Source of the DNA: Arthrobacter sp. zg-Y844
GTDB taxonomy: Bacteria > Actinomycetota > Actinomycetes > Actinomycetales > Micrococcaceae
NCBI RefSeq assembly: GCF_024385465.1
Contig: NZ_JANFLS010000001.1
Span: forward strand, 1,302,001 to 1,366,000
DNA: 64,000 bases
Reading direction: 5' to 3'
Below are positions 62,200-64,000 of the stretch, piece after piece (the first letter of the stretch is position 1; the number at the start of each line of letters is the position of its first letter). The translations under genes and the position numbers were made by a program. The notes under the pieces are model-generated. The model saw only the letters and a program-made list of their open reading frames with translations. It ran no database searches and was not told the origin of the DNA.

Positions 62200-62205
62200 T
62201 AGGCT
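62200..62205 (+). promoter_or_regulatory. -10 box TAGGCT for the MmcQ/YjbR-family gene
   Basis: TAGGCT ends 6 nt before the ATG at 62212. Confidence 0.5.
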
Positions 62206-62211
62206 TTCCAC

Positions 62212-62598
62212 ATGGATGCGGGTGAGCTTAAACGATTGTGCCTGTCCCTGCCCGGAGCGTTTGAAGATTTCCCCTTCGGGCCGGAGTCCTCGGTGTTCAA
62301 GGTGCGGGCTGCCGGCGGCAAAGCGAAAATGTTTGCCCTGACCGCCCTCGCCGGCGAGCCCCTGATGATCAGCCTGAAGTGCGAACCTGAGCTGGCCCTC
62401 CAGCTGCGCGCCGCCCATCCGGAAATCACGGGCGCCTGGCACATGAACAAGGCGCACTGGAACCAGGTGGAAGTTGCCTCCGGCCTGCCGCACGGCATGA
62501 TCCGGGACCTGGTGGAGGACTCCTATGACCTGGTGGTGGCGTCGCTGCCGCGAAAGGACCGGGAATCACTTGAGTGGAAGGGCCTGGCGGGCGGATGA
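62212..62598 (+). CDS. MmcQ/YjbR family protein
   Basis: The 128-residue protein matches the MmcQ/YjbR family: CLSLPGAFEDFPFGPESSVFKV, LMISLKCEPELALQLRAAHP, WHMNKAHWNQVEVASGLP and a closing DLVVASLPRKDR. These proteins have a CyaY-like or double-wing fold and are annotated as possible DNA-binding proteins, without proof in most cases. The stop overlaps the DUF1990 start (ATGA). Confidence 0.88.
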   Translation: MDAGELKRLCLSLPGAFEDFPFGPESSVFKVRAAGGKAKMFALTALAGEPLMISLKCEPELALQLRAAHPEITGAWHMNKAHWNQVEVASGLPHGMIRDLVEDSYDLVVASLPRKDRESLEWKGLAGG

Positions 62599-63170
62599 GG
62601 GGCAACACCGGCTTCACCTATGCGGAGCAGGGCCTAACCGAGCGGCCTTATCCGGTGCCGATGACGGACCGCTGGCCGGCGGGTTACCGGCTGGTGCTGC
62701 GCAAGGAAGAACTGGAGGTGGCCGATCCGCGGTCCGGGTTCCTCCGCCTCACCAACGGGCTGCTGGACTGGGACCTGCATCGACGGGCGGGGCTGTCGGT
62801 GCCCCCCGGCACGCCCCGCGCCGCCCCCGGTGTCGACGTGGCGTCGGGGGTCGGGTTCTGGCGGGTGCGCTACTACGCGCCGTGCCGGGTGATCTGGGCA
62901 GCGGACGCGGTGGTCGACGACGACGGCTCGCCGGTCCGCGGGCAGCGCAGCGGTTTTGGCTACGGGACCTTGGCCGGACACCCGGAGCGCGGCGAAGAAG
63001 GCTTTTATGCCGAACTGGACGAGGAGGGCCGGTTGTATTTCCGGATCGCCGCCTACAGCCGGCCAGGCAACCGGCTGGTGGGTGCCGCGAACGCCGTCAA
63101 CGTGAGGGTCCAGCAGTTCTACACCAACCGGTACTTTGCTGCTGCCTACCGGCTGGCTTCCGGGAGCTGA
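62595..63170 (+). CDS. DUF1990 family protein
   Basis: The 191-residue protein matches the DUF1990 family: it begins GFTYAEQGLTERP, has GVGFWRVRYYAPCRVIWAAD, GFGYGTLAGHPERGEEGFY and RIAAYSRPGNRLVGAANAV. Structure and role are unknown for most members. The ATG overlaps the previous stop. Its 3' end overlaps the convergent GNAT gene by 25 bp. Confidence 0.85.
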   Translation: MRGNTGFTYAEQGLTERPYPVPMTDRWPAGYRLVLRKEELEVADPRSGFLRLTNGLLDWDLHRRAGLSVPPGTPRAAPGVDVASGVGFWRVRYYAPCRVIWAADAVVDDDGSPVRGQRSGFGYGTLAGHPERGEEGFYAELDEEGRLYFRIAAYSRPGNRLVGAANAVNVRVQQFYTNRYFAAAYRLASGS

Positions 63171-63682
63171 TCCCGCCGGAGGGTGAACTTCAGGGTGAGG
63201 CCGTTTTCCTCTTCCGGCATGAAGCCCGCGCTCAGGAGCAGGGATTGGGACGCGTCGTTGCCCGGTTCCGTGTAGGCAATAATCGCGTCCACCTCCGGGT
63301 GGGTGAGCGCAAACCGCGCCAAGGCCACCAACGCTTCAGTGGCGTAGCCCTGTCCCTGGCGGGAGGGTGCAACGTTGTAGCTGACTTCCACCGTGCCTTC
63401 ATCCGGCAGGCCGGCGAAGCCGATGGTTCCCACCACCAGCGTGGTGGATATTTCCCGGATCAGGCGGGTGCCGAACGTTGCCGCAGCGGGACCGAGCAAT
63501 CCGGCCTCGAAGAACTGGCGGGCGGCGTCGTAGTCGGTGGGCTGGGGGAAGTCCTCCGCCCAGTCCGGGTGGCGCGTCTGGATGATGAGGGCGTCCACTT
63601 CCGCCACGGTCATCAGGTCCAGCGACAGGCGCTGCGTGGGAATGCCAGCGTCTGCGGCCAGGTTCTCGGGGATTATGCTCAC
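63146..63682 (-). CDS. GNAT acetyltransferase, RimJ/RimL-like
   Basis: The 178-residue protein has the ribosomal-protein-acetyltransferase layout: TQRLSLDLMTVAEVDALI near the N-terminus, GFAGLPDEGTVEVSYNVAPSRQGQGYATEALVALA (with the CoA loop RQGQGYA) and VDAIIAYTEPGNDASQSLLLSAGF. The start codon is GTG at 63682. The acceptor is not known. Confidence 0.88.
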   Translation of the reverse strand: MSIIPENLAADAGIPTQRLSLDLMTVAEVDALIIQTRHPDWAEDFPQPTDYDAARQFFEAGLLGPAAATFGTRLIREISTTLVVGTIGFAGLPDEGTVEVSYNVAPSRQGQGYATEALVALARFALTHPEVDAIIAYTEPGNDASQSLLLSAGFMPEEENGLTLKFTLRRDQLPEASR

Positions 63683-63844
63683 GAGCTAATTCTGCACGTA
63701 CTTCCGGGTTTTGCTTCATTCGGCGCACCCGGACCCGGAGGGCACTACTTGGTTTGGTGCCCGACAGGTACGAAGAGCATCCGAAACGAGTTCGCCAGGA
63801 GGAGTCCGAATAGCCCGGTGGACGTCGTGGGCCGCTGGAGCCTA

Positions 63845-63876
63845 CACGGGCCCGGCCATGAATCGCCGGGCCCGTG
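63845..63876 (-). terminator. Terminator after the partial gene
   Basis: CACGGGCCCGGC and GCCGGGCCCGTG form a perfect 12-bp stem with an 8-nt loop (63857-63864), 14 bp beyond the stop of the gene at the window end. The remaining bases from 63683 to 63844 show no gene. Confidence 0.75.
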
Positions 63877-63889
63877 CGGCCGCGGGTTA

Positions 63890-64000
63890 CTAGCCGAAAT
63901 GCTTCGGCAGGGTGCCTTCGTGCGCAGCTTTCAGCTCATCGAGGGGCAGAGTGAAGTTGCTCTGGAAGTCCAGGGCACCGATTTCGGTATCCACCACGCC
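63890..64000 (-). CDS. C-terminal 36 residues of an unrecognised protein (partial)
   Basis: The minus strand has an open frame from the window edge to a TAG stop at 63890, encoding VVDTEIGALDFQSNFTLPL followed by DELKAAHEGTLPKHFG. The stretch is too short to assign to a family. A terminator hairpin follows, which supports it as a real gene end. The rest is outside the window. Confidence 0.6.
   Translation of the reverse strand, partial: GVVDTEIGALDFQSNFTLPLDELKAAHEGTLPKHFG

Overview
The window is high-GC actinobacterial DNA. The gene content and protein style (Micrococcaceae-type PTS proteins, Asp23/Gls24 stress cluster, DUF3151, DUF1206, class F sortase, TANNNT boxes 6-7 nt from start codons) point to an Arthrobacter-like member of the Micrococcaceae. 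This placement is an inference from protein families; there is no rRNA in the window. Most of it is ordinary chromosomal core and metabolic sequence. I see no prophage, insertion sequence, CRISPR array or plasmid functions.

Layout. 0.1-1.6 kb: an overlapping pair, a protein with two HTH-like repeats and a seven-helix membrane protein, in a somewhat AT-rich setting between two hairpins. 1.8-7.1 kb (minus): HPr, enzyme I, the fructose EIIABC permease and 1-phosphofructokinase, with a 14-bp perfect palindrome over the probable promoter. 7.3-13.7 kb: a small esterase, stress membrane proteins, a DUF445 protein, and a GH15 glycosidase operon. 13.7-20.5 kb (minus): an aromatic-acid-type MFS transporter, a zinc alcohol dehydrogenase, a STAS-like protein, and pta-ackA. 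20.7-27.1 kb (plus): amino acid permease, thiamine-binding-type protein, two methyltransferase-fold proteins, a GNAT enzyme, and a large-subunit catalase. 27.2-32.5 kb: purine-type permease, CopC, a reduced Rossmann protein, a tandem universal stress protein, a CDF metal exporter, and a zincin.

32.6-35.4 kb holds three tRNA genes (Glu, Asp, Phe) with a terminator, then a tightly overlapped five-gene Asp23/Gls24 envelope-stress operon. 35.4-43.8 kb carries housekeeping genes (xth, nadE, pyrE, a NagD-like phosphatase, a TrmH methyltransferase, fructose-bisphosphate aldolase). 43.9-46.0 kb has a class F sortase beside an excalibur-domain surface protein without an LPXTG motif, and a block of 19-20-bp repeats. 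46.2-51.1 kb: purA, a VOC protein, DUF2804, a second alcohol dehydrogenase, and a nitrilase-family amidase. 51.3-52.6 kb: a sigma factor overlapping a one-TM proline-rich protein.

52.6-60.0 kb is a sulfur and C2 region on the minus strand: a CoA-binding protein overlapping O-acetylhomoserine sulfhydrylase (metY), then a separate operon of sulfonate/taurine-type ABC ATPase, binding lipoprotein, permease and AMP-forming acetyl-CoA synthetase. Upstream of that operon is a sequence with the conserved core of a SAM-I (S-box) riboswitch, so the whole unit, including the acetyl-CoA synthetase, is predicted to respond to methionine or SAM status. This is the most unusual regulatory arrangement in the window. 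The last 4 kb carries small hydrolase, CoA-binding, DUF1206, MmcQ/YjbR, DUF1990 and GNAT genes and the 3' end of an unrecognised minus-strand gene.
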